A program made the translations under genes and the position numbers. DNA of 64,000 nt from Rariloculus sp965263005 (GTDB lineage: Bacteria > Pseudomonadota > Gammaproteobacteria > Steroidobacterales > Rariloculaceae): the NCBI RefSeq assembly GCF_965263005.1, contig NZ_OZ253579.1, positions 2,232,001-2,296,000 of the forward strand. Direction: 5' to 3'. This document shows, piece after piece, positions 54,109-62,972 of this stretch (the stretch's first letter is position 1; every line of letters starts with the position of its first letter). Below the pieces are notes generated by a model. That model saw only the letters and a program-made list of their open reading frames with translations, was not told the DNA's origin and ran no database searches.

Positions 54109-54734
54109 TGCCTGCTCTGAATCCGGCATGGTTGGACTTGTTCGGATTTACCTGGTCCGGTTTAAGAACATAGGCGTCGATTATGTCAAAATTGATGGTC
54201 ACCCGGTGCCCTTGCAGGCGTTCGCTTCATACGAATTCGGTCTGTGCGTTGCGCTGCGTTCATGTTTCGGGGGGCGGTTTTCAGATACGTCATGGGGACC
54301 CCGAGACTACAGATCCACGTAACCGAACCTCTCCGATTGGGGATTCGTCTCGCCGCGCATCGCCTTCCTCCCTCCTACGATCCGCTATTATCCCGAATCG
54401 GATCCTTTTCCAACGGGACGCTGGAAGCCTGCGCCGCAGGAATCCGATGAGAAAGTCGCGTTGCAGTTTGATCGCCTTATGAACCCCGGACGATTGTGAA
54501 GCTCTTGATCTACGGATACGCGACCGAGGTGTTGTCGAACGGCGGCCACCAAGGCCGCTTGGTGCCGCTGCTGGCTCCAGCACAAACGACCTGTGGGGAA
54601 CGCCGGGCGACGGTATTGGCGCATGCGTGCTGCTGCAACGAGGCGGACCTTGAAGTGCTGGAGGTCCGCGAGGTCGACGGCTACGGGGCCTTGGGCAGGG
54701 TCGGCGGCCAATTCAAGCGCACATCGGGGACGAA
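54109..54734. other. Divergent intergenic region, about 600 bp
   Basis: It lies between galE (minus) and the second half of the polyene cluster (plus), so a promoter for the second operon should be here. A possible 80-codon frame is listed at 54496; the rest shows no recognised gene, repeat or clear promoter. Confidence 0.5.
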
Positions 54735-54738
54735 ATGA
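54496..54738 (+). CDS. Doubtful 80-codon frame coupled to the DUF3261 gene
   Basis: The frame opens with GTG at 54496 and ends in TGA that overlaps the next gene's ATG as ATGA, the arrangement used by real coupled genes in this cluster. The product (KLLIYGYATEVLSNGG, CCC triplet near residue 46) matches no family I know and has atypical composition. It may be a real small protein, the tail of a deleted gene, or chance. Confidence 0.25.
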   Translation: MKLLIYGYATEVLSNGGHQGRLVPLLAPAQTTCGERRATVLAHACCCNEADLEVLEVREVDGYGALGRVGGQFKRTSGTK

Positions 54739-55400
54739 CGCCTAAACGTCCAATAATCCCGGTCCAAGGTCACCGATGGAGACTGGTCGCCATCCCGTGC
54801 AATTGGACGGCTATCATTCGTTGGTTGGTCTTAGTGCTGTTGCTGCAGGCCGTACATCTCGCGGCGTGCGTCCGCGTTTCTGAGGTCGTGCGTGTGAACG
54901 CGGTCGAGGTTGCCGAGTCGGTCGCCTTGACGCTTCCGAGAGCCGAAGAAATGCAAGACATCCTTGATGCTACGCAGCTCATTACGGCAACGTACGATGA
55001 TCGCGATTACACGATGCAGGCTCAACTCGAATGGCGTCCGGGATCGATGGCGCTGGCCGGGCTCAGCCCGTGGGGTACCGTCGTGTTTTCGATCGCCTAT
55101 GACGGTAGCGAGATGGAAATTCGCGGCAACGGGGCGCTGCTGCAGGGGCTTCGCGGCGAGTACGTGCTCGCCGACATCCTGCTGACGTTCTGGGAGCGGC
55201 CGAGACTTATCGGCAGGCTGCGAGGTGAAGGTCTCGCCGTCAGTGACGTTCCGGGCAAACGCACAATCACGCGCAACGGTTCGCCGCTAATCGTGATCGA
55301 CTATGAGAACGAGATTCCATGGAACGGCCGCGTGCGGTTCGAGCACCGCGAACGCGGCTACGTGCTGCAGATTCAGACAGTCGGATATAGCGCACCGTGA
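54735..55400 (+). CDS. DUF3261 lipoprotein of the aryl polyene cluster
   Basis: 221 residues. A hydrophobic segment (about 28-42) ends in a lipobox VHLAAC (Cys45), so the mature part is a lipid-anchored outer-membrane or periplasmic domain. TATYDDRDYTMQAQLEWRPGSMALAGLSPWGTVVFSIAYDG is the DUF3261 pattern. Such proteins are standard in aryl polyene clusters, with unknown role. It overlaps the ketosynthase gene by 4 bp (GTGA). Confidence 0.8.
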   Translation: MTPKRPIIPVQGHRWRLVAIPCNWTAIIRWLVLVLLLQAVHLAACVRVSEVVRVNAVEVAESVALTLPRAEEMQDILDATQLITATYDDRDYTMQAQLEWRPGSMALAGLSPWGTVVFSIAYDGSEMEIRGNGALLQGLRGEYVLADILLTFWERPRLIGRLRGEGLAVSDVPGKRTITRNGSPLIVIDYENEIPWNGRVRFEHRERGYVLQIQTVGYSAP

Positions 55401-56575
55401 GCATCTATCTGAATGATATAGGCATCCTGAACGCGCTCGGCAGCACGAAGTCTCAAGTCTTCGACAATCTCATCGGCGGGCGGAACCCGGGTATGGTGCC
55501 TCACGGGCCGTTGTTGTCCGGACGTTCGACTTGGGTCGGCTCGGTGACACAGGCGCTGGCTCCGCTCCCGGAACGGTTCGCGGATTTCGATTGCCGCAAC
55601 AACCGCTTGCTGGCAGCGGCGTTGGACCAGATCTCGCCGAGTGTTGCCGAGGTTCGCGAGCACGTGGCTCGCGAACGTGTTGCCGTGATCATCGGCACGA
55701 GCACGTCCGGTATTGCGGAGGGTGAGGATGCCGTGGAAGCGCTGACCCGGACCGGTAAATTGCCCGCCGCGTTTCACTACCGGCAGCAGGAGATTGGCAC
55801 GGCTGCGTTGTTCACGGCGCGCTACCTGGATCTCACGGGACCCCGGTATACGATTTCGACGGCCTGCACTTCATCGGCCAAGGCGTTCGCTTCGGCCAGG
55901 CGCTTGATCATGTCGGGCAGATGTGACGCCGCAGTCGTCGGCGGAAGCGATAGCCTGTGCCGATTGACCCTGAACGGATTCGATGCATTGGAGTCCTTGT
56001 CACCGGACATCTGCAACCCGTTCAGCGTCAATCGTAACGGGATCAATATCGGAGAAGGAGCATGCGTGTTTGTCGTGTCGAAGTTGACAAGTCCCCTCGA
56101 ACTGCTCGGTGTGGGCGAATCATCCGACGGCTATCATGTGTCGGCTCCGGATCCGCAGGGCAGAGGTGCGGAACGCGCCGTGCGGGCGGCACTTGCAGTG
56201 GCTGGCCTCAAGCCCGGAGAAATCGGCTATATCAATCTGCATGGGACGGCCACGCGCAAAAACGACGCAATGGAGAGTAACGTGATTGGGCGCATATTCG
56301 GCGTGGATACGCCGTGTTCTTCGACCAAGCCGCAGATAGGGCACACGCTTGGGGCCGCGGGTGCCCAGGAGATCGGTTTGTGTTGGCTGTTGCTCAATGA
56401 AGCCGGCAACCGGCGGCGGCTGCCACCGCAGATCTGGGACGGAGCCAGAGACGCCAGCTTGGCTGACCTGCGTCTAGTCGAGAGCGGGGACACATGGAAG
56501 CACGCGGCCTTCATGTCGAACTCGTTCGCTTTCGGCGGCAGCAACGCGAGCGTCATCGTCGGGAACCGGGTATGA
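55397..56575 (+). CDS. apeO: Beta-ketoacyl synthase (ApeO-type)
   Basis: 392 residues with an intact Cys-His-His triad: Cys157 in STACTSSAKAF, His282 in LHGTATRKND and His316 in QIGHTLGAAGAQE. It would condense malonyl units and is expected to pair with the Cys-less ApeC. The GTG start overlaps the DUF3261 stop, and its own stop overlaps the dehydratase ATG as ATGA. Confidence 0.92.
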   Translation: MSIYLNDIGILNALGSTKSQVFDNLIGGRNPGMVPHGPLLSGRSTWVGSVTQALAPLPERFADFDCRNNRLLAAALDQISPSVAEVREHVARERVAVIIGTSTSGIAEGEDAVEALTRTGKLPAAFHYRQQEIGTAALFTARYLDLTGPRYTISTACTSSAKAFASARRLIMSGRCDAAVVGGSDSLCRLTLNGFDALESLSPDICNPFSVNRNGINIGEGACVFVVSKLTSPLELLGVGESSDGYHVSAPDPQGRGAERAVRAALAVAGLKPGEIGYINLHGTATRKNDAMESNVIGRIFGVDTPCSSTKPQIGHTLGAAGAQEIGLCWLLLNEAGNRRRLPPQIWDGARDASLADLRLVESGDTWKHAAFMSNSFAFGGSNASVIVGNRV

Positions 56576-57024
56576 ATCCTGAGCCGATTCCCGCGACTGA
56601 GCTGCTGCCACACGGGCCGGAGATGACACTCATCGACAGGCTCGTCGTGTCGGACGCCGAGCGCAGCGTCGCTGTCGTCGAAATCCTCCCCGGCAGTGAG
56701 TTTGCCGAGTCGGGCGGCGTCCCGGTCTGGGTCGGCATCGAGTACATGGCCCAGACAATCGCCGCCCGTGCCGGCTTCGAAGCCCGCCTCAACGGGGAGC
56801 CGCCCCCCATCGGTTTCCTGGTCGGCACGCGAAAATACACCTGCAGTATCTCCGTGTTCCCTATCGGCAGCCGGCTTGAAATCACCGCAAAACCGTTGTT
56901 CGTTGAATCGGGATTCGGTGCGTTTGACTGTACCATTGCGTCCGGCGGGGTCGTCGCCTCGGCGATACTCAACACCTATCGACCGACAGAAGCAATGCTC
57001 GCCGAAATCTCAGGGGAGAAGTAG
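56572..57024 (+). CDS. apeP: Hotdog 3-hydroxyacyl-ACP dehydratase (ApeP-type)
   Basis: 150 residues from the ATG at 56572, overlapping the ketosynthase stop by 4 bp. ELLPHGPEMTLIDRLV (His14) is the start of the ApeP/FabZ-like fold, followed by WVGIEYMAQTIAARAG and PPIGFLVGTRKYTC. It would combine with the HFPG-containing ApeI to form the active dehydratase. Confidence 0.88.
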   Translation: MNPEPIPATELLPHGPEMTLIDRLVVSDAERSVAVVEILPGSEFAESGGVPVWVGIEYMAQTIAARAGFEARLNGEPPPIGFLVGTRKYTCSISVFPIGSRLEITAKPLFVESGFGAFDCTIASGGVVASAILNTYRPTEAMLAEISGEK

Positions 57025-57029
57025 ACAAG

Positions 57030-57755
57030 GTGGATCGAACCGTTCTCGTTACCGGCGCCAGTAAGGGCATCGGCGCACAAGTCGCTTGTAGCCTCGCCGA
57101 GCGCGGTTTCGCGGTCGTCGTTCACTATCACAGCGACGGGAAAAATGCGGCCGCCACGCTGAGCCATGTCGAGAGTGCCGGGAGCTCGGGACGCTTGCTG
57201 CAGTTCGACGTGCGTGATCGTGAGACCTGCCGACAGGTTATCGCGCGTGATATCGAAGCTCACGGCGCGTACTACGGCGTCGTGAGCAACGCCGGCATCA
57301 CTCGGGATAATGCGTTTCCTTTGCTCACGGATGACGATTGGGACGACGTTCTGCGCACCGATCTCGATAGCTTCTACAACGTCCTCAAGCCTTGCGTCAT
57401 GCCGATGATCCGGTTGAAGCAAGGCGGACGAATCGTTGTGCTGTCCTCTGTGTCGGGCGTTTTGGGCAATCGCGGGCAGGTAAATTACTGTGCCGCGAAG
57501 GCAGGTGTTATCGGTGCTTCCAAGGCGCTGGCGCTGGAGTTGGCAAAACGGCGCATCACCGTGAATTGTGTGGCGCCAGGGTTGATTGAGACCGGAATGA
57601 TATCGGAGATCAATCTGGAGCATGCGTTGAAGCTCATTCCGTTACGGCGCGTAGGAACGCCGGGGGAGGTGGCCGAATTGGTTTCGTTCCTGATGTCCGA
57701 TCAGGCCGGCTACATTACGCGCCAGGTCGTTCGTATCGACGGCGGGCTCTCGTGA
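57030..57755 (+). CDS. apeQ: 3-oxoacyl-ACP reductase (FabG/ApeQ-type)
   Basis: 241 residues, GTG start. Short-chain dehydrogenase motifs: TGASKGIGA (8-16), NAG (87-89), catalytic Ser140, Tyr153 and Lys157 in NYCAAKAG. It reduces the 3-keto group after each condensation with NADPH. It sits 5 bp after ApeP and overlaps ApeR by 4 bp. Confidence 0.93.
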   Translation: MDRTVLVTGASKGIGAQVACSLAERGFAVVVHYHSDGKNAAATLSHVESAGSSGRLLQFDVRDRETCRQVIARDIEAHGAYYGVVSNAGITRDNAFPLLTDDDWDDVLRTDLDSFYNVLKPCVMPMIRLKQGGRIVVLSSVSGVLGNRGQVNYCAAKAGVIGASKALALELAKRRITVNCVAPGLIETGMISEINLEHALKLIPLRRVGTPGEVAELVSFLMSDQAGYITRQVVRIDGGLS

Positions 57756-58981
57756 CAAAGCGCGTCGTCATCACGAGTATCGCGGGTCTGAGCCCACTCG
57801 GCCACGAATGGGAGACCATAGCGGCGGCCATGAGGGCCGGGCGAAACGGCACTCGGGTCATTGAGGAGTGGGGCGAATACGAAGGCCTCAACACTCAGCT
57901 CGGTTCGCCGATAGTCGACTTCTCGCTGCCGCCGCACTACACGCGCAAACAGACGCGCTCGATGGGGCGGGTCGCGCAGCTTGCCGTCGTCGCGACCGAG
58001 AACGCGCTGGGCGCTGCCGGGTTGCTCGGCAGTAAACTGATTACCGGGGGAGATACGGGCATCGCTTTTGGCTCTTCTTCGGGAAGTCCTCCGGCACTCG
58101 GGGATTTCGGTGCGTTGCTGCTGGAAAAGTCGGCGCGCAACATCAAGTCGACGAGCTACATCAAGATGATGAGCCATACGGCTGCCGTCAATGTGGGCAT
58201 GTTCTTCGGAATTCGCGGTCGAGTCATTACCACGAGCACTGCGTGCACGTCCGGAAGCCAGGCCATCGGCTACGCTTACGAAGCCATCAGGTCAGGTCGC
58301 CAGAAAATAATGATCGCCGGAGGTGCCGAGGAATTGTCGGTTACTCAGGCGGCCGTGTTCGACACGTTGTATGCGACCAGCGTTCGTAACGATGACCCGG
58401 GCTCAACGCCACGGCCGTTCGACAGGGACCGGGACGGACTCGTGGTCGGCGAAGGCGTCGCAAGCTTCGTTCTCGAGGATCTCGAGTTTGCCGAAGCTCG
58501 AGGTGCGAGCATTATCGCGGAGGTCGTCGGTTTCGGCACGAATTGCGATGCCCGGCACGTAACCCAACCTACTGCGGACACTATGGAATCCGCGATGAGG
58601 CTCGCATTGGCAGATGGGGAACTCGACGCGGGTGCTATCGGTTACGTCAGCGGCCATGGTACCGCGACCGAGCTTGGAGACATCGCAGAGTCACAGGCGA
58701 CACACGCCGTTTTTGGCCCGTCGATGCCGATCAGCTCCATGAAGAGCTTTCTCGGCCACACGATGGGTGCCTGCGGGGCGCATGAAGCCTGGCTCGCGAT
58801 CGAGATGATGAAACACGATTGGTTTGCGCCGACGCTGAATCTCGAAAACGTGGACAGTCGCTGCGCGGAGCTCGATTACATCGTCGGGGAACCGCGCGAA
58901 TTGTCGGTGGACCATGTGATGAACAACAACTTTGCTTTCGGCGGCATCAACACGTCGCTAATTTTCCGGCGATGGTCCTAG
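57752..58981 (+). CDS. apeR: Beta-ketoacyl synthase (ApeR-type)
   Basis: 409 residues with Cys165 (STACTSGSQAIG), His302 (GHGTATELGD) and His336 (FLGHTMGACGAHE), so catalytically complete. It is closer to FabB/FabF-like KS than ApeO. In the E. coli pathway the equivalent KS takes part in early elongation. The GTG start overlaps ApeQ. Confidence 0.92.
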   Translation: MTKRVVITSIAGLSPLGHEWETIAAAMRAGRNGTRVIEEWGEYEGLNTQLGSPIVDFSLPPHYTRKQTRSMGRVAQLAVVATENALGAAGLLGSKLITGGDTGIAFGSSSGSPPALGDFGALLLEKSARNIKSTSYIKMMSHTAAVNVGMFFGIRGRVITTSTACTSGSQAIGYAYEAIRSGRQKIMIAGGAEELSVTQAAVFDTLYATSVRNDDPGSTPRPFDRDRDGLVVGEGVASFVLEDLEFAEARGASIIAEVVGFGTNCDARHVTQPTADTMESAMRLALADGELDAGAIGYVSGHGTATELGDIAESQATHAVFGPSMPISSMKSFLGHTMGACGAHEAWLAIEMMKHDWFAPTLNLENVDSRCAELDYIVGEPRELSVDHVMNNNFAFGGINTSLIFRRWS

Positions 58982-59074
58982 TTTTCCGTCCCACACATAA
59001 GGTCATGTTCAGCGTTGCCCGGCGACGCCGCTGGCAAGGCGCACCCGGACGGTAACAATAGCGTAGTGGGCGCC

Positions 59075-59779
59075 ATGCAGCACGGGGACGGCGGTCACAC
59101 GCAGGTGCGAGTCTATCTGTTGAACATGCGCGACGCGGACGCGTATGCTCCGGGCTCACTGCCGGACAGCGGTCAGCTCGACTTGCGCGCCCATCCGCGC
59201 CGCCGGCAGCAGTTCCTTGCGGGCCGGGCACTTGTCCGATTTGCGATTGAGCGCAGCGCCGGCATTCCGCCAGCCGAGCAGCGCATTCAAACGTTGCCTG
59301 GCGGTAAGCCTGTTTGTATCGGCGGCCCGGCGATAAGCCTGTCACACTCTCTCGACTGGGTAGCCTGCGCTGTCGCTTCCCGAGGCGTCGTCGGTGTTGA
59401 TCTGCAGTTTCCCGTTACGCACATCGACGCGCGTGCGGTGGCAGCGAGCTACTTCCCGGAATCCGAATGTCAGTGGATCGGCGGGGACCGCAATCGCTTC
59501 TTCATGCTGTGGACACTGAAGGAAGCGCATCTCAAAGCTGTCGGCCTCGGAATTTCCGGCGGTCTCGACAGTGTGAGCTGCCGCATCGACCCGCCCAGAA
59601 TCAACGCGCGTTTCAACAGGACGGAGCCTACGCACTTGTCGCTTCATGCGTTCCGGGATGCTGTTGTCGCGGTGGCGACGACGGTTCGTTTTTACGATGA
59701 CGTGGACGTCTCCGTGCTGGGCCCCGACGGGCCAGATAAAGCTATGTCTCGCGCGGCCAAGTCCATTGCATCGACGTAG
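59075..59779 (+). CDS. 4'-phosphopantetheinyl transferase (Sfp type)
   Basis: 234 residues from the ATG at 59075; a GTG at 59066 is possible, and neither has a good Shine-Dalgarno site. GVDLQ (107-111) and WTLKEAHLKAVGLG (146-159) are the Mg- and CoA-binding motifs, and LSHS with ARALV-type residues precede them. It activates the two ACPs of the cluster. It follows ApeR by about 90 bp in the same direction. Confidence 0.88.
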   Translation: MQHGDGGHTQVRVYLLNMRDADAYAPGSLPDSGQLDLRAHPRRRQQFLAGRALVRFAIERSAGIPPAEQRIQTLPGGKPVCIGGPAISLSHSLDWVACAVASRGVVGVDLQFPVTHIDARAVAASYFPESECQWIGGDRNRFFMLWTLKEAHLKAVGLGISGGLDSVSCRIDPPRINARFNRTEPTHLSLHAFRDAVVAVATTVRFYDDVDVSVLGPDGPDKAMSRAAKSIAST

Positions 59780-59974
59780 CCGATCGCCGTTATGCCGTGC
59801 GACGGCCGTTCCGTGTGCCGCGGAAACCTGCCGCGTGGCGCCGATTTCAGCCCGGAGCGCGCTCCACGTGACCCAGTTGCGTCTGTCGTCGTGAGCGTTC
59901 GGAAACTCCAAGTGGACGGCGGCGTGCTAGAGTCACCGGCGGAGCGATGCACTGGATCTGGCTGCGTTAACGAC

Positions 59975-61492
59975 ATGGGTAGAATCGGCGCCATTTTTCG
60001 AAGCTGTGCGCTGCCGTTCTTGCTTGCATCGCTCGCGCAGCAAGGCGCGATGGCACAGTTCGTAGAGACGGAGTTGCTATTCGATGTGCCTATCGACAAC
60101 CGCCTGAGCTTACCTGGCTTCGGCGGAACCCACGGAGCGATACTGCTGACTGGCCGGTCCACCGACCGCCGCAAACTCATGTCGATATATGAAGTGTCGG
60201 TTGACGGATACGTCAGCCGCGAGCCCATGGCCAAGCTTCAGTTGTCGGATGAAATTCTGTTTTTCGATACGGGATTCGTGAATGGAACGCTGACGCTGTT
60301 GCTGCTGAGCGCCGAGGATGTGCTGGCGCTCGACCCGGTCACAGGTGACGTAAACAAGCTGTTCGGTATAAGAAGCGTCTATCGCACGGCGAGCACGGCG
60401 CTGCTTGCGAGATTGGATTTCACTGTCGACGTTAACGATGACGGCCTCGATGACATCGTCGTGCCCGATTTTGACGGGCTGCGCGTCGTGCTGCAAACCG
60501 AAGACGGCTTCGATGCGCCGATTCTGCCCGACATCAAGCCACGCTTGACGACAAATCCGAACGAAGCCAGATACCGCTCCGATCCGCTGCACAGGTACGA
60601 TTTCAATTTCGATGGGATACGTGACCTGGCTGTTGTGCGCAACAACGAATTCATCGTTTTCGACGCCGAATCCACCGGGAGCTTCAACAGTGAGCCGCGA
60701 ACGATACCGATCGATATTTCGCTGGCCGATGATGATGAGGTCGCGAGGTTCGAGGCGAATATGACCGAGATCGATCAGAGCGACTTTCGCCTGAGCCAAA
60801 TTTCACGCGTAGCCGATCTCAACAAGGACGGGCTGCCGGATATCATTACGTTTACCGCGGTCAGCTCGGGCGTGTTCGAGAAGAGCAGTGAATACCGCGT
60901 CCATCTAGCGATCGGGGGCGGCCCCGACATCCGGTTTCGCGATGTCGCTGACGCGGAGATCTTGTCGCGCGGACTACAGGTTGACCTGACGCCTGTCGAG
61001 ATCGATACGAGCGGCCCTCAGGACCTCGTCAGCATGTCGGTCGATTTTGGTTTCAGGCAGCTCATCACCGCGCTGTTTACGCGGAGCGTGGTTCTCAACG
61101 TGGGTCTGCACCGATTCGGAACGCGGCCACTGTATGCGAGCGAGCCGGATTATCGTGCGAAGGTCAAGCTGCGCTTCGATTTCTCAACGGGTTTCATCAG
61201 TAATCCGGCCGTGCGTTTTGCCGACTTCAACGGCGATGGCCATGCGGACCTGCTGCTCCAGAACGGACTCGACGAGATCGAGATCAAGCGTGGTTCGAGG
61301 CTCGGGGAGAGATTCCATGATCGGTCGTGGATCTGGGAGACGCGCTTGCCCTTGGACGGCACACTGATCGAGGTCGCCGACACGAACGGGGATGAGATGC
61401 AAGACATACTCGTAGGCTACGGGAGCGGCGACGGTGAAGAAATGACGCGGCGCTTGCGCGTCCTGGTGAGTCGCTTGTCGGACGCAAGGTAG
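59975..61492 (+). CDS. Exported FG-GAP/VCBS-repeat protein
   Basis: 505 residues from the ATG at 59975, the start that gives a signal peptide (ending near GAMAQ, about 27). At least four Ca-binding-like repeats are visible: VDVNDDGLDDIVV, ADLNKDGLPDIIT, ADFNGDGHADLLL and ADTNGDEMQDILV, the DxDxDGxxD pattern of integrin-like beta-propellers. It is surface or periplasmic. It lies downstream of the polyene cluster on the same strand, about 200 bp after the transferase, so membership is possible but not shown. Confidence 0.82.
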   Translation: MGRIGAIFRSCALPFLLASLAQQGAMAQFVETELLFDVPIDNRLSLPGFGGTHGAILLTGRSTDRRKLMSIYEVSVDGYVSREPMAKLQLSDEILFFDTGFVNGTLTLLLLSAEDVLALDPVTGDVNKLFGIRSVYRTASTALLARLDFTVDVNDDGLDDIVVPDFDGLRVVLQTEDGFDAPILPDIKPRLTTNPNEARYRSDPLHRYDFNFDGIRDLAVVRNNEFIVFDAESTGSFNSEPRTIPIDISLADDDEVARFEANMTEIDQSDFRLSQISRVADLNKDGLPDIITFTAVSSGVFEKSSEYRVHLAIGGGPDIRFRDVADAEILSRGLQVDLTPVEIDTSGPQDLVSMSVDFGFRQLITALFTRSVVLNVGLHRFGTRPLYASEPDYRAKVKLRFDFSTGFISNPAVRFADFNGDGHADLLLQNGLDEIEIKRGSRLGERFHDRSWIWETRLPLDGTLIEVADTNGDEMQDILVGYGSGDGEEMTRRLRVLVSRLSDAR

Positions 61493-61650
61493 AAGCGGAC
61501 GGTGGTTTGGGCGACTATGGCCGCGATGATCTCAGTTTATCGCCGCGCTTCCGTATTTGGACGTACACGATGGGTGAGCGAGGCCGACCGCCTCGCGATG
61601 CTCCGGCAATGATGGCCGCGCGATCGGCAGCGACCTCAGGGGGAGATGCG

Positions 61651-62904
61651 ATGAGAGAAACAGGGCGCGCAGCGACCGGACACATTGCGATATATCTGCT
61701 CGGCGTGTGGCTTGCGGTGAGCGGCGCCGCCGCGGTCGGCGTCGCCGAGGCTCAGACGTCTTTTGCGGATGACTTCGTACCCCAGCCCGCGTATGCCGGT
61801 CAGACACGCGCGCCGCTCGCGACGCAAAGTCCCCGGTTGATCTTTACGACACTGACTACGGATCTGTTCAATCCTTTTGGCCTTCAATGGTTACCGGACG
61901 GCCGAATGCTTGTTACGGAATCTGTCGGGCGCCTGCGCGTCGTCGATTCGAACGGGACGCTGGCCGAGCCCATCGAAGGACTGCCTCCGATATGGGCCGT
62001 GGGATTCAACGGGCTGCACGACCTTGCGCTTGACCCGGGCTTCGCGGAGAACCGTCACATCTATTTTGCCTATGCAGCACCGCCTGAGGGCTCCACGATA
62101 CCGGGTCCCGAGGAAGACTTCGCCGAGACTGCGCGCCGACTGGTCGCTCGCGCTCGCTTGTCCGAGGACGAAACGCGTCTCGAGGACGTCGAGATCATCT
62201 TCGAGGCGATGGTTCGCCGACTCGCTTTCGGTCCCGACGGCAAGCTCTACATGACCACACAGGCGGCGCAGGCTCAACGCGCCAACGCCCAGGACATGAA
62301 CCACCTCGGTGGCAAGGTGCTGCGCACAAACCCGGATGGCTCCATTCCCGAGGACAACCCCTGGGTCGGAGACGACAGTATCCATGATGCCGTGTTTGCC
62401 AATGGCTTGCGCGACCCGTCCGGTGCGGCGTTCAATCCCGGAACCGGTGAGCTATGGACGGTGGAGCACGGCCCGCGGGGCGGGGACGAACTCAACATTG
62501 TTCGCGCCGGCAGAAACTACGGTTGGCCCATAATCACGTACGGCAGGGAGTACGACGAGGAACCCCTGGGCGACGGCTTGACGGCGATGGACGGTGTGGA
62601 ACAGCCAAATTACTTCTGGGCGCCTTCGATTGCTCCTTCGTCACTAATGTTCTATACGGCAGACCTGATCCCGCATTGGACGGGCAACGCCTTCGTGACG
62701 ACGTTGGCGGGCGAGCATCTCGCGCGTCTTGAGCTCGTCGGTGACCGCGTCGTCGCCGAAGAGCGCTTGTTCGTGGGCAACGAGCAACGGCTGCGCACCG
62801 CGAGCCAGGGTCCGGACGGCGCCCTCTACCTTCTTGTAGCCGGCGAGCAGGGCAGCGTGATTCGGCTCACGCCGAAGCCCGTTACGAATCCACTCGCTGA
62901 GTAA
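61651..62904 (+). CDS. PQQ-dependent sugar dehydrogenase family protein (YliI/Asd type)
   Basis: 417 residues from the ATG at 61651 (GGGGGAG upstream; starts a signal peptide ending near AEAQ). Six-bladed propeller features: NPFGLQWLPDGRMLVTESVGRLRV, GLHDLALDPGFAENRHIYFAYA (catalytic His in the HDLALDP segment), ARLSEDETRLED, DMNHLGGKVLRTNPDGSIP, ANGLRDPSGAAFNPGTGELWTVEHGPRGGDELNI and YGWPIITYG. It oxidises an aldose sugar in the periplasm, with PQQ made elsewhere. The gene is followed by a hairpin and a convergent DsbA-like gene. Confidence 0.9.
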   Translation: MRETGRAATGHIAIYLLGVWLAVSGAAAVGVAEAQTSFADDFVPQPAYAGQTRAPLATQSPRLIFTTLTTDLFNPFGLQWLPDGRMLVTESVGRLRVVDSNGTLAEPIEGLPPIWAVGFNGLHDLALDPGFAENRHIYFAYAAPPEGSTIPGPEEDFAETARRLVARARLSEDETRLEDVEIIFEAMVRRLAFGPDGKLYMTTQAAQAQRANAQDMNHLGGKVLRTNPDGSIPEDNPWVGDDSIHDAVFANGLRDPSGAAFNPGTGELWTVEHGPRGGDELNIVRAGRNYGWPIITYGREYDEEPLGDGLTAMDGVEQPNYFWAPSIAPSSLMFYTADLIPHWTGNAFVTTLAGEHLARLELVGDRVVAEERLFVGNEQRLRTASQGPDGALYLLVAGEQGSVIRLTPKPVTNPLAE

Positions 62905-62926
62905 GAAATTGGCACGCGCCATTTCT
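62904..62926. terminator. Hairpin between convergent genes
   Basis: AGAAATTGGC and GCCATTTCT pair (one bulged T) around ACGC, starting at the last base of the sugar dehydrogenase stop codon, between convergent genes ending at 62904 and 62973. There is no T-run beyond the stem. Confidence 0.45.
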
Positions 62927-62972
62927 GACCCCGACGAAAGGGTCGGACAAGAGTCCGAGTGCATGTTTCGCG

